From contig NC_064539.1 in the NCBI RefSeq assembly GCF_023856365.1, positions 30,616,118-30,680,117 on the forward strand: a stretch of 64,000 nucleotides of DNA. Reading direction: 5' to 3'. The notes under the pieces are model-generated. The model did not search any database, was not told the DNA's origin, and saw only the letters and a program-made list of their open reading frames with translations. A program made the translations under genes and the position numbers. Position 1 is the stretch's first letter; every line of letters begins with the position of its first letter. Positions 20,310-33,100 of this stretch are shown here, in pieces. This DNA is from Brienomyrus brachyistius. Taxonomy: Eukaryota; Chordata; Actinopteri; Osteoglossiformes; Mormyridae.

Positions 20310-23300
20310 CCCTGGCTTGTACTGGTGTTTGTAATTATGAGATGCTGCACTGTAAGTACTGCTGAGGAAGGCTGATGAAACATCTAGCTTCTATTTGGCC
20401 CTGTTTACCCTTGGTTTTAAAATGCATCTTGGGCTCCCAGATCACAAGCAGACAGCTGAGACACGTCGCCACACACAGCTGCGTTTACCAAGTGTCTCCA
20501 GTGCGTCCAGCCGACGTCTCGCGTTGAGATTTCCTTACTGCCTACGTCCCTTCTGCTGCAAGGTCATGTGGCTCTGCGCACAGTTACTGTGATGTCCTTG
20601 TCAGGGACACCTCATGACGCATTAGTGTTGACACTACAAAAGATATGCTGTGAAATGCATCCCAGACCACTTTGGCAACTAGGTTGAGTGACCGGAAATG
20701 TCAGCTCCTCACTTATCTTGCTCCCTGGTCTTTGGTCAACTGGACACAGTGAAGATGCGTGATGGACGCCAGTGTAAAGAACAGTGTGTCTCCCAAGACC
20801 CATTTTAAAACCAAGTGTAAACAGGACCTATTCTGGTCCCAAATGTGTTACACCCATAAATTGTGTACAAGTTCAGAAGAGGGCTGCACAATTAACCCAT
20901 TTTTAAATCGCAATATTACTTATATACCCGTATGCAATCTCATTCTTATATGACAACAATTCTGCAGTATTTGCATTAGTGGGATTTGCTAATTTATTGC
21001 ATCAAACCAAACTCTCCCTTTCTCTCTCTAAGCAGTATCAATAAATAATGATAATTGATACTTTTATCGATCCCTGTGGGGAAATTGTGTCCATGCCTCC
21101 CTCAGCTTGCTCTTTGTAGAGGAAGCTGTCTGTGAGGGGCAGCTGTCTGTGAGGGGCAGCTGTCTGTGAGGGGCAGCTGTCTGTGAGGGGCAGCTGTCTG
21201 TGAGGCGCTCAGGAAGCTGGGAGTTAAGGGCCTTGCTCGAGGACCTATAGATGGTGCCAAGGCTGGGTTTGAACCGACAACCCTCTGATTACACACACAG
21301 CCCACACAGCCACACGCTGCCCCAAACCCAAAATCTACCGGAAGAGTAGACAGAAAGTCCAGGCATTATACCAAAGAGCAGACAAGGTTTAAGCTGTTAT
21401 TTTTAGCATTTCTTTCATATGAATATGAGTCGTTTATTGAAACCAGGAGTGATGCCCTTTCTGCTCTGCAAAGTTTATTTGATGGTCCAATTTCAGTAAG
21501 GACCACCATGTAATTTGCACACCTATAACCATTATATTTTTGTCTGATTTCGTCAATACCTCTGCCCTCTACTGTAGGCCTTTTTGAAGAAAAGGTTTTG
21601 GTGTGGCAATGCTCCACAGTTATGTGAATATCTCTGGTATATAGTCTACCATCAGTTCTGAATGTTGGTCAAAATGCAAAAGAGAAATAAATAGAACAGA
21701 AATATTTAAACATTAAAAATCATAAATGATATAAAAGACAATTTCAAACTTTGACATTAACACTTGTGTAAAGGAATATAAGTAACCACCTAACTGGTGG
21801 GAGTTATGTACATTTTCATATAAGAAGAATATACGCTTTCAGACCTACATACAGTATCACAACAAGGACTCACAGCAATCAAGTAAAAATACATTTAGTA
21901 ACTTTCAGGTCCTCCATCCAGTCTTATTTACTCAAATTTCCAGGTCATCCATCCAGTACAAGGAACATGCTTACAAGCTGTACAGAGCAATGGAAGGGTA
22001 TGTATTTATTTCATGGTAATAACTGACATAGCAGGATCTTGCTGATGGACGTGGTCATTCTGCCAAGCCAGGCTCAAACCAGCACCGTTCCTATCACAGG
22101 AAATTGAGAAAAAAAGAGTCCAATGTGGTGATGTCATACATACATCAGACATACATCTTCTAGTGCTTTCCATTTAAACCGGTAAGTCTGAATTTCTGGA
22201 TTTCAAATCAGAAATTTTACCTGGAATGGTCCCTGAAGTCTGAGTTCCGACTCTGCCATCTCCCCCTGCCATCTCCCCTGCCATCTCCCCCTGCCATCTC
22301 CTCTGCCACCTCCCCTGCCATCTCCCCCTGCCATCTCCTCTGCCATCTCCTCTGCCATCTTCCCTGCCATCTTGTCTGCCATCTCCTCTGTTATCTCCTC
22401 TGCCATCTCCCCCTGCCATCTCCTCTGCCATCTCCTCTGCCATCTCCCCCTGGCATCTCCCCTGGCATCTCCCCTGCCATCTCCCCCTGCCATCTCCTCT
22501 GCCATCTCCTCTGCCATCTCCCCCTGCCATCTCCTCTGCCATCTCCCCCTGCCATCTCCTCTGCCATCTCCTCTGCCATCTTCCCTGCCATCTTGTCTGC
22601 CATCTCCTCTGTTATCTCCTCTGCCATCTTCCCTGCCATCTTCCCTGCCACCTCCTCTGCCATCTTCCCTGCCATCTTGTCTGCCATCTCCTCTACATCT
22701 CCTCTGCCATCTTCCCTGCCATCTCCTCTGCCATCTCCTCTGTCATCTCCTCTGTCATCTCCTCTGTTATCTCCTCTGCCATCTTCCCTGCCATCTCCTC
22801 TGCCATCTCCTCTGCCATCTTCTCTGCCATTCCCTTTGTTGTCTCCTCTGCCATCTTCTCTACCATCCCTTCTGCCATTCAACATATTTGGAAAAGATTT
22901 GGCAAATCACCACATACTTTGCAAGCCATTCCTGTGATGTGTCACATAATTGCACTTATTGTATTTTCATGAGGATCTACAATTGACATCACTACCTTAT
23001 TCGTCTAGCAAGAATACTTAGTTTATTGAATATTCATAACATGCTCATTACTTATTACTGAGAGTCTCATTTTCATGGGAATCCCAGGATGCTGGGGGTT
23101 GTGCTTATATATATGCAAAGAGAATCTCAGTGACGCTGAATGTTTCAGCTCAGTGACGCCATCATGTCTGAAGTTGAAATTTGGGAATATCAGCACTGGG
23201 CCGTGTTTAGGAACATCTGTGAAAATAGCTGATAGTGCCCAGTGTGCACATTGTGCAGCAAACCTTGACAGGCAGATTGTAGAGACCTTCTCCAGGCAAG

Positions 23301-23480
23301 AAGCAGACATTGACTCACCTTGGCTTGTGTACAATTTAAAGCAGGAGGGCAAATTTATTTAAAACATTCATATAAATGAAAGTGTCAAATGAATATCATT
23401 CATTACTTGTAACATAACAAGTAGTTATTATGTTTATTAGAATAAAATTACAAAATAACCAGCTTTTTTGTCACGTTGTG
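20310..23480. other. Spacer between genes 1 and 2, repeats only
   Basis: I see a 17-bp repeat AGCTGTCTGTGAGGGGC (five copies, 21122-21205), a tRNA-like repeat fragment on the minus strand near 21230-21320, and the pyrimidine array at 22245-22880. No exon of the family and no other gene is recognisable. Confidence 0.5.
22245..22880 (+). repeat. Pyrimidine-rich 12-15 bp minisatellite
   Basis: The motif GCCATCTCC(TCT/CCT/CCCCT) repeats for more than 600 bp with mixed unit lengths. It leaves long frames open on both strands, which I do not regard as coding. Confidence 0.9.
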
Positions 23481-23757
23481 TTGTTACAAAAACGTGTTTT
23501 TTATAAAAAAAAAAAAAACAGTGAAACACATGAACTGGGGGGGTGCTTGATGCTGTCCTCCAGAGGAACATCATATCTTCTGTTCTCCACAGTCAATATA
23601 ACAGCCCAGAACAGTTCCGAGGAGTGCTACGTTCCATAAGATTACGCCGGAACTTTGGCACGCCCTCAGACTCCGCCTCCTTACGGTCTGCACATGGGAA
23701 GTACAGTTTGTACGGCACTGACACGGGGGCCCGCAGATGCTGTGACCACAGTCTCCG

Positions 23758-23765
23758 TATAAAAG
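23758..23765 (+). promoter_or_regulatory. TATA box of secreted microexon gene 2
   Basis: TATAAAAG in CCGTATAAAAGCTCCAGGG, again 58 bp before the ATG. GTGACCAC upstream corresponds to GTGGTCAC of gene 1. The 5' UTR is more diverged from genes 1 and 3 than they are from each other. Confidence 0.75.
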
Positions 23766-23815
23766 CTCCAGGGCTCACGTGTAACCAGCCGAAAGTCCTG
23801 AGGCGAGACGCCAGC

Positions 23816-24087
23816 ATGCTGAGAGTGGCTGCCATCCTCCTCGTCCTCCTCGTCCTCCCTGCCCTCGGCGCAGGCTTCAGTGGTATGGAGCGTTCCCGTC
23901 TTTTCATGAGGATCTCGGTCTGTGGGTGTGTGGGTGTGTTTATGTGTGGGTGTGTGTGTATGTGTGTGTGTGTGTGTGTATGTCAGATATACATTACAGT
24001 GTAGGGACCAAAAGTCCCCACAATGTGATTAAAAACCTGTTATTTTGACATTGTGGAGACCATTTCATTTGGTTCCCAAGCGAGGAA

Positions 24088-24135
<48 letters not shown>

Positions 24136-27100
24136 ACTTTGTAATTAAGACAGCTTATATAATAATATTAATGCTAAATGTGAATATTTTATGTTCTTTA
24201 ATTACAGTTTTAGACTATATTAATTAAACTGTCATTTTTAGATCTTGCTGCCATAAAACGTTAATTTGAAACTAGAACTAAGTTAGAAGATAAAAGTGTC
24301 AAACACGGGCAAATCTGCTGTGTGTCAGCGCCCGGCTGTGCTGGAATACGTGTTGGTGTGTGGCTCTCGCAGCCAGTGTCTCTCTGTCTGAGCATTTATC
24401 AACTCTAACTGAAGCAGAGTGGTTTGAAAGAGCTCTATGTGTGGGTGATGGAGGCTGTGTGGAGTGACTGCCACGGCAGTAACACGACAGTGTGTGTCTT
24501 ACTCTGGGGGAGAGCCCTGTGCTCATGTGCAGAAGGTCACTCAGTCAGATCCCGCGGTCGGCAAAGTGACATCGCTGTTTGAGCCTTCGAGCAAGGCCCT
24601 TAACTGCTCTCAGAACTGGCTGACCCTCCTTTTTATTCCTCACTTATATGTCAACAGCTTCAGACAATAGCATGTGATGTAAGATCTGTGTTGTGGGAAA
24701 TTTCGTAAGCATTCATGAATAGATTTACTGTTTTAGTGGCTTTATGTTTTGTCTGTAAATAACCTTCAATGGGTCTTCCTCACATCCCTGCATAGCTTCC
24801 CTTCTCACTGGGTCTCTCCAACATCCCTGCATGGCTTCTTTCCTCACTGGGTCTCCCCAACATCCCTGCATGGCTTCCCACCTCACTGGGTCTCCCCAAC
24901 ATCCCTGCATAGCTTCCCTTCTCACTGAATCTCCCCAACATCCCTGCATAGCTTCCCTTCTCACTGGGTCTCCCCAACATCCCTGCATAGCTTCCCTCCT
25001 CACTGAATCTCCCCAACATCCCTGCATAGCTTCCCTTCTCACTGGGTCTCCCCAACATCCCTGCATAGCTTCCCTCCTCACTGAATCTCCCCAACATCCC
25101 TGCATAGCTTCCCTTCTCACTGGGTCTCTCCAACATCCCTGCATGGCTTCTTTCCTCACTGGGTCTCCCCTACATCCCTGCATGGCTTCTTTCCTCACTG
25201 GGTCTCCCCTACATCCCTGCATAGCTTCTTTCCTCACTGGGTCTCCCCAACATCCCTGCATAGCTTCTGTCCTCACTGGGTCTCCCCAACATCCCTGCAT
25301 AGCTTCTGTCCTCACTGGGTCTCCCCTACATCCCTGCATGGCTTCTTTCCTCACTGGGTCTCCCCTACATCCCTGCATAGCTTCCCTCCTCACTGAATCT
25401 CCCCAACATCCCTGCATAGCTTCCCTTCTCACTGGGTCTCTCCAACATCCCTGCATGGCTTCTTTCCTCACTGGGTCTCCCCTACATCCCTGCATGGCTT
25501 CTTTCCTCACTGGGTCTCCCCTACATCCCTGCATAGCTTCTTTCCTCACTGGGTCTCCCCTACATCCCTGCATAGCTTCTGTCCTCACTGGGTCTCCCCA
25601 ACATCCCTGCATAGCTTCTTTCCTCACTGGGTCTCCCCTACATCCCTGCATGGCTTCTTTCCTCACTGGGTCTCCCCTACATCCCTGCATAGCTTCCCTT
25701 CTCACTGGGTCTCCCCATATTTCTGCATAGCTTCTGTCCTCACTGGGTCTCCCCTACATCCCTGCATGGCTTCTTTCCTCACTGGGTCTCCCCTACATCC
25801 CTGCATAGCTTCCCTTCTCACTGGGTCTCCCCATATTTCTGCATAGCTTCTGTCCTCACTGGGTCTCCCCAACATCCCTGCATAGCTTCCCTTCTCACTG
25901 GGTCTCCCCATATTTCTGCATGGCTTCCCACCTCACTGGGTCTCCCGAAAATCCCTGCATAGCTTCCCTTCTCACTGGGTCTCCCCATATTTCTGCATAG
26001 CTGCTGTCCTCACTGGGTCTCCCCTACATCCATGCAGGGCTTCCCTCCTCACTGGGTCTCCCCTACATCTCTGCATAGCTTCCCTTCTCACTGGGTCTTC
26101 CTCACATCTCTGCATAGCTTCCCTTCTCACTGGGTCTCCCCATATTTCTGCATAGCTTCTCTCCTCACTGGGTCTCCCCAACATCCCTGCATAGCTTCCC
26201 TGCTCACTGGATCTCCCCATGTCCCTGCATGGCTTCAAATGAAAGGACATCTAAGGCTATGGCCATGGTGACCTTGATAATGCTGGGAAATTTGATAGAC
26301 GCTTAAACTCTATAGTGAAACATATTAGTTAAAAATGTGTTTTGAGATCCTCAGACAAAGACCTCAACAGGTTTCAGCTTGCTGTTAACAAACAGCTGTC
26401 TTCCTTTCCAAACTCTCTTCTGCGTCTGTTAGTTAATGTTTTGCTTCTGATTTATTCTAGATCATTCTCAAGAGTCCCAAGCTGGTGAGTATAACTGCGT
26501 TAAAATTCTGAGTGATTCAAGGCTCAGGTTTATTGTCCTGTGCACACAATACAAAGAAATGCTCACAAATTAGCATAGAGCAAGGAGCAGCATACAACAT
26601 CAATAATGATGAGAACAGTGAAGTACTTGCTTCTCCTGTGAGTTGCAGTTCTATCTGCTAATGCATCTCACCGCTGATCCATCACGCTGACAATTCTTCT
26701 CACTGTTTATCTATTTATCCTGTTTATTTAGATAGGATGCCCCCGGGCAGTGGCTCAGGGGATGAGAACACAATGGTTGTGGGTTTGATTTCTGCCCCTG
26801 TCTATGTGAATGGGTGGAGTCTAGGTGGATGGATGAATGGATGGATGCATGACTTGTGAGGCAGAGAAAAACCTCAACAGGTTGCATCTTGCTCTTAACA
26901 GAAAATTGTCTGCTTTTCAAACTCACTTCTGCATCTCTGAGTTAATGATGTTTTGCTTCTGATTAATTCCAGATCTTTCTTGGGAGTCTCAAGCTGGTGA
27001 GTTTAACTGGGCTAAAATTCTGAGCGACTCAAGGTTCAAGTTCATTGTCATATGCACACAATACGATGGAATGTTCAAAAATTAAGGAAGAGCAAAGAAT

Positions 27101-30100
27101 AGCATGAAACAGCATCAGGCAATAATGATGAGAACACTGACGCAGAAACTGAACAGTAAATCACACAGAATGGGGAACCCGAGGCTGAGGAGGAAGGCAG
27201 GCAGTAACACAGAGAAGAATTTTACGTAAATGCTGATTCAGTACAAGGTTTTGTCGCTTGTCCTTTGAGCTACAGTGCTATCTGCTAATCCAGCATGCTG
27301 CTAATCCCCCTCACTGTTTATCTGTACTGTATATTCTGTTTATTTGGATGTGTTGCCCACACAATGGCTCAGGGGGTAGGAAGACCATGATTGTGGGTTC
27401 CATTTGTGCCCCTGGCTCTGTGCATGGATGGATGGATGGATGGATGGATGGATGGATTGATGGATGGATTGATGGATGGATGGATGGATGGATGCATGAC
27501 TTGTGAGGCAGAGAAAAACCTCAACAGGTTGCATCTTGCTCTTAACAGAAAATTGTCTGCTTTTCAAACTCACTTCTGCATCTCTGAGTTAATGATGTTT
27601 TGCTTCTGATTAATTCCAGATCTTTCTTGGGAGTCTCAAGCTGGTGAGTTTAACTGGGCTAAAATTCTGAGCGACTCAAGGTTCAAGTTCATTGTCATAT
27701 GCACACAATGCAATGGAATGTTCAGAAATTAAGGAAGAGCAAAGAATAGCATGAAACAGCATCAGGCAATAATTATGAGAACACTGACGCAGAAACTGAA
27801 CAGTAAATCACACAGAATGGGGTCCCGAGGTAGAGAAGGAAGGCAGATATTAACATGGAAGCCTTTTTCATAAGTCCAGGGTCTTGCTTGTCCTGTGGGC
27901 AACAGTTCTACCAGCGAATCCATCATGCGGCTAATACATTAAGCTGCTAATTTATCTGGCTATTCTATTAATTTATACTGGATACCCCCGGGCAGTGGCT
28001 CAGGGGGTGGGAAGACCATGATTGTGGGTTCGATTTCTGCCCCTGTCTTTGTACATGGGTGGAATCTGAATGGATAGATGCATAGATTGATAGATGGGTG
28101 GGTGGATGGATGGATAGATGGGTGGGTGGATGGATGGATGCATGACTTGTGAGGCAGAGAAAAACCTCAACAGGTTGCATCTTGCTCTTAACAGAAAATT
28201 GTCTGCTTTTCAAATTCACTTCTGCATCTCTGAGTTAATGATGTTTTGCTTCTGATTAATTCCAGATCTTTCTTGGGAGTCTCAAGCTGGTGAGTTTAAC
28301 TGGGCTAAAAATCTGAGTGACTCAAGGTTCAAGTTCATTGTCATATGCACACAATACAATGGAATGTTCAAAAATTAAGGAAGAGCAAAGAATAGCATGA
28401 AACAGCATCAGGCAATAATGATGAGAACACTGACGCAGAAACTGAACAGTAAATCACACAGAATGGGGAACCCGAGGCTGAGGAGGAAGGCAGGCAGTAA
28501 CACAGAAAAGAATTTTACGTAAATGTTTATTCAGTACAGGGTTTTGTCGCTTGTCCTGTGAGCTACAGTGCTATCTGCTAATCCAGCATGCTGCTAATCC
28601 CCCTCACTGTTTATCTGTACTGTATATTCTGTTTATTTGGATGTGTTGCCCACGCAATGGCTCAGGGGGTAGGAAGACCATGATTGTGGGTTCCATTTGT
28701 GCCCCTGTATCTGTGCATGGATGGATGGATGGATGGATGGATGGATGGATGACTTGTGAGGCAGAGAAATATCTCAAGATGTTTCATCTTGCTCGTAACA
28801 GAAAATTGTCTGCTTTTCAAACTCACTTCTGCATCTCTGAGTTAATGATGTTTTGCTTCTGATTAATTCCAGATCTTTCTTGGGAGTCTCAAGCTGGTGA
28901 GTTTAACTGGGCTAAAATTCTGAGCGACTCAAGGTTCAAGTTCATTGTCCATCCATCCATCCATCATCTTCCACTTAATCCGGGGTCGGGTCGCGGGGGC
29001 AGCAGTCTCAGCAGGCAGACCCAGACTTCCCTCTCCCCGGCCACTTCATCCAGCTCCTCTGGGGGGATCCCGAGACGTTCCCAGGCCAGCCGGGAGACAT
29101 AGTCTCTCCAGCGTGTCCTGGGTCTTCCCCGGGGTCTCCTCCCAGTGGGACATGCCCGGAACACCTCCCCAGGGAGGCGTCCCGGAGGCATCCTAATCAG
29201 ATGCCCGAGCCACCTCATCTGGCTCCTCTCGATGCGGAGGAGCAGCGGCTCTACTCTGAGTCCCTCCCGAATGACTGAGCTCCTCACCCTATCTCTAAGG
29301 GAGAGCCCAGCCACCCTGCGGAGGAAACTCATTTTGGCCGCTTGCACCCGCGATCTCGTTCTTTCGGTCACTATCCATAGCTCATGACCATAGGTGAGGG
29401 TAGGAACGTAGATCGACTGGTAAATCGAGAGCTTTGCCTTTTGACTCAGCTCTCTCTTCACCATGACAGACCGATGCAGCGCCCGCATGACTGCTGACGC
29501 CGCACCGATCCGCCTGTCGACCTCCCGTTCCATCGTTCCCCCACTCGTGAACAAGATCCCGAGATACTTAAACTCCTCCACTTGGGGGAGGACCCCATCC
29601 CCAACCCGGAGAGAGCATTCTACCCTTTTCCGGCTGAGAACCATGGTCTTGGACTTGGAGGTGCTGATTCTCATCCCAGCCGCTTCACACTCGGCTGCGA
29701 ACTGCCCCAGTGAGAGCTGAAGGTCACGGTCCGATGAGGCCAACAGAACCACATCATCTGCAAAAAGCAGAGACCTAATCCTGAGGTCACTGAACCGGAC
29801 ACCCTCAACACCCTGGCTGCGCCTAGAAATTCTGTCCATTAAGGCTATGAACAGAATCGGTGACAAAGGGCAGACCTGACGGAGTCCAACCCTCACCGGA
29901 AACGAGTCCGACTTATTGCCGCCCATGCGGACCAGGCTCTGGCCCCGGTCATACAGGGACCGAACCGCCCTTAAAAGGGGGCCCGGTACCCCATACTCCC
30001 GGAGCACTCCCCACAGGACTCCCCGAGGGACACGGTCGAATGCCCTCTCCAAGTCCACAAAGCACATGTAGACTGGTTGGGCAAACTCCCATGAACCCTC

Positions 30101-33100
30101 CAAAACCCTGCTGAGAGTATAGAGCTGGTCCACTGTTCCACGGCCAGGGCGAAAACCACACTGCTCTTCCTGAATCCGAGGTTCGACAATCCGGTGGACC
30201 CTCCTTTCCAGGACCCCCGAATAGACCTTACCAGGGAGGCTGAGGAGTGTGATCCCCCTATAGTTGGAGCACACCCTCCGGTCCCCTTTCTCAAAGAGGG
30301 GGACCACCACCCCGGTCTGCCAGTCCAGAGGCACTGCCCCCGATGTCATTGTCATATGCACATAATACAATGCAATGTTCAAAAATTAAGGAAGAGCAAA
30401 GAATAGCATGAAACAGCATCAGGCAATAATGATGAGAACACTGACGCAGAAACTGAACAGTAAATCACACAGAATGGGGTCCCGAGGTAGAAAAGGAAGG
30501 CAGATATTAACATGGAAGCCTTTTTCATAAGTCCAGGGTCTTGCTTGTCCTGTGGGCTACAGTTCTACCAGCGAATCCATCATGCGGCTAATACATTAAG
30601 CTGCTAATTTATCTGGCTATTCTATTAATTTATACTGGATGCCCCCGGGCAGTGGCTCAGGGGGTGGGAAGACCATGATTGTGGGTTCGATTTCTGCCCC
30701 TGTCTTTGTACATGGGTGGAATCTGAATGGATGGATGGATGGATGGATGGATAGATGGGTGGGTGGATGGATGGATAGATGGGTGGGTGGATGGATGGAT
30801 GCATGACTTGTGAGGCAGAGAAAAACCTCAACAGGTTGCATCTTGCTCTTAACAGAAAATTGTCTGCTTTTCAAACTCACTTCTGCATCTCTGAGTTAAT
30901 GATGTTTTGCTTCTGATTAATTCCAGATCTTTCTTGGGAGTCTCAAGCTGGTGAGTTTAACTGGGCTAAAATTCTGAGCGACTCAAGGTTCAAGTTCATT
31001 GTCATATGCACACAATACAATGGAATGTTCAAAAATTAAGGAAGAGCAAAGCATAGCATGAAACAGCATCAGGCAATAATGATGAGAACACTGACGCAGA
31101 AACTGAACAGTAAATCACACAGAATGGGGAACCCGAGGCTGAGGAGGAAGGCAGGCAGTAACACAGAAAATAATTTTAGGTAAATGCTGATTCAGTACAA
31201 GGTTTTGTCGCTTGTCCTGTGAGCTACAGTGCTATCTGCTAATCCAGCATGCTGATAATCCCCCTCACTGTTTATCTGTACTGTATATTCTGTTTATTTG
31301 GATGTGTTGCCCCCACAATGGCTCAGGGAGTAGGAAGACCATGATTGTGGGTTCCATTTATGCCCCTGTCTCTGTGCATGGATGGATGGATGGATGGATG
31401 GATGGATTGATGGATGGATGGATGGATGGATGGATGGATGGATGGATGGATGGATGCATGACTTGTGAGGCAGAGAAAAACCTCAACAGGTTGCATCTTG
31501 CTCTTAACAGAAAATTGTCTGCTTTTCAAACTCACTTCTGCATCTCTGAGTTAATGATGTTTTGCTTCTGATTAATTCCAGATCTTTCTTGGGAGTCTCA
31601 AGCTGGTGAGTTTAACTGGGCTAAAAATCTGAGCGACTCAAGGTTCAAGTTCATTGTCATATGCACACAATGCAATGGAATGTTCAAAAATTAAGGAAGA
31701 GCACAGAATATCATGAAACAGCATCAGGCAATAATGATGAGAACACTGACGCAGAAACTGAACAGTAAATCACACAGAATGGGGAACCCGAGGCTGAGGA
31801 GGAAGGCAGGCAGTAACACAGAAAATAATTTTAGGTAAATGCTGATTCAGTACAGGGTTTTGTCGCTTGTCCTGTGAGCTACAGTGCTATCTGCTAATCC
31901 AGCATGCTGCTAATCCCCCTCACTGTTTATCTGTACTGTATATTCTGTTTATTTGGATGTGTTGCCCACACAATGGCTCAGGGGGTAGGAAGACCATTAT
32001 TGTGGGTTCCATTTGTGCCCCTGTCTCTGTGAATGGATGGATGGATGGATGGATGGATGGATGGATGGATGGATGGATGGATGGATGGATGGATGGATGC
32101 ATGACTTGTGAGGCAGAGAAAAACCTCAACAGGTTGCATCTTGCTCTTAACAGAAAATTGTCTGCTTTTCAAACTCACTTCTGCATCTCTGAGTTAATGA
32201 TGTTTTGCTTCTGATTAATTCCAGATCTTTCTTGGGAGTCTCAAGCTGGTGAGTTTAACTGGGCTAAAATCTGAGCGACTCAAGGTTCAAGTTCATTGTC
32301 ATATGCACACAATGCAATGGAATGTTCAAAAATTAAGGAAGAGCACAGAATATCATGAAACAGCATCAGGCAATAATGATGAGAACACTGACGCAGAAAC
32401 TGAACAGTAAATCACACAGAATGGGGAACCCGAGGCTGAGGAGGAAGGCAAATATTAACATGGAAGCCTTTTTCATAAGTCCAGGGTCTTGCTTGTCCTG
32501 TGGGCTACAGTTCTACCAGCGAATCCATCACGCGGCTAATACATTAAGCTGCTAACTTATCTGGCTATTCTATTAATTTATACTGGATGCCCCCGGGCAG
32601 TGGCTCAGGGGGTGGGAAGACCATGATTGTGGGTTCGATTTCTGCCCCTGTCTTTGTACATGGGTGGAATCTGAATGGATAGATGCATGGATGGATGGAT
32701 GGATGGGTGGGTGGATGGATGGATAGATGGGTGGGTGGATGGATGGATGCATGACTTGTGAGGCAGAGAAAAACCTCAACAGGTTGCATCTTGCTCTTAA
32801 CAGAAAATTGTCTGCTTTTCAAACTCACTTCTGCATCTCTGAGTTAATGATGTTTTGCTTCTGATTAATTCCAGATCTTTCTTGGGAGTCTCAAGCTGGT
32901 GAGTTTAACTGGGCTAAAATTCTGAGCGACTCAAGGTTCAAGTTCATTGTCATATGCACACAATACAATGGAATGTTCAAAAATTAAGGAAGAGCAAAGA
33001 ACAGCATGAAACAGCATCAGGTAATAATGACGTGTATCTCCACTTACAGGCAGGCCAGTAGACAGTGACCCCATCTGTGAGTATAAGACGGACTCTTGTG

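Larger units (their letters stand above)
26973..32898 (+). repeat. Tandem exon-intron units of gene 2 (~650 bp each, eight exon copies)
   Basis: Exon-to-exon distances are 647, 646, 607, 2054, 655, 643 and 650 bp. The 2054-bp interval falls to 650 once the LINE and its target duplication (1404 bp) are removed. Introns are of two types. Type A has CAGTAACACAGA with TTTTGTCGCTTGTCC. Type B has ATATTAACATGGAAGCC with GTCCAGGGTCTTGC. Their order is A, B, A, B(+LINE), A, A, B, so the amplifying unit was mostly an A+B dimer. Every intron has a (GGAT)n tract of different length. Confidence 0.9.

Noticed and set aside
22174..22986. Met/Ala/Glu and Ser/Pro repeat frames
   Set aside because: Low-complexity pyrimidine minisatellite; open on several frames at once.
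24725..25730. 326- and 299-codon frames repeating 13 residues
   Set aside because: 39-bp minisatellite within intron 1 of gene 2; no promoter, start context or splice signals specific to them.
28964..30382. 472-codon minus-strand frame as a host gene
   Set aside because: It is the reverse-transcriptase frame of a LINE; its first dozen codons lie in flanking intron sequence beyond the element end.
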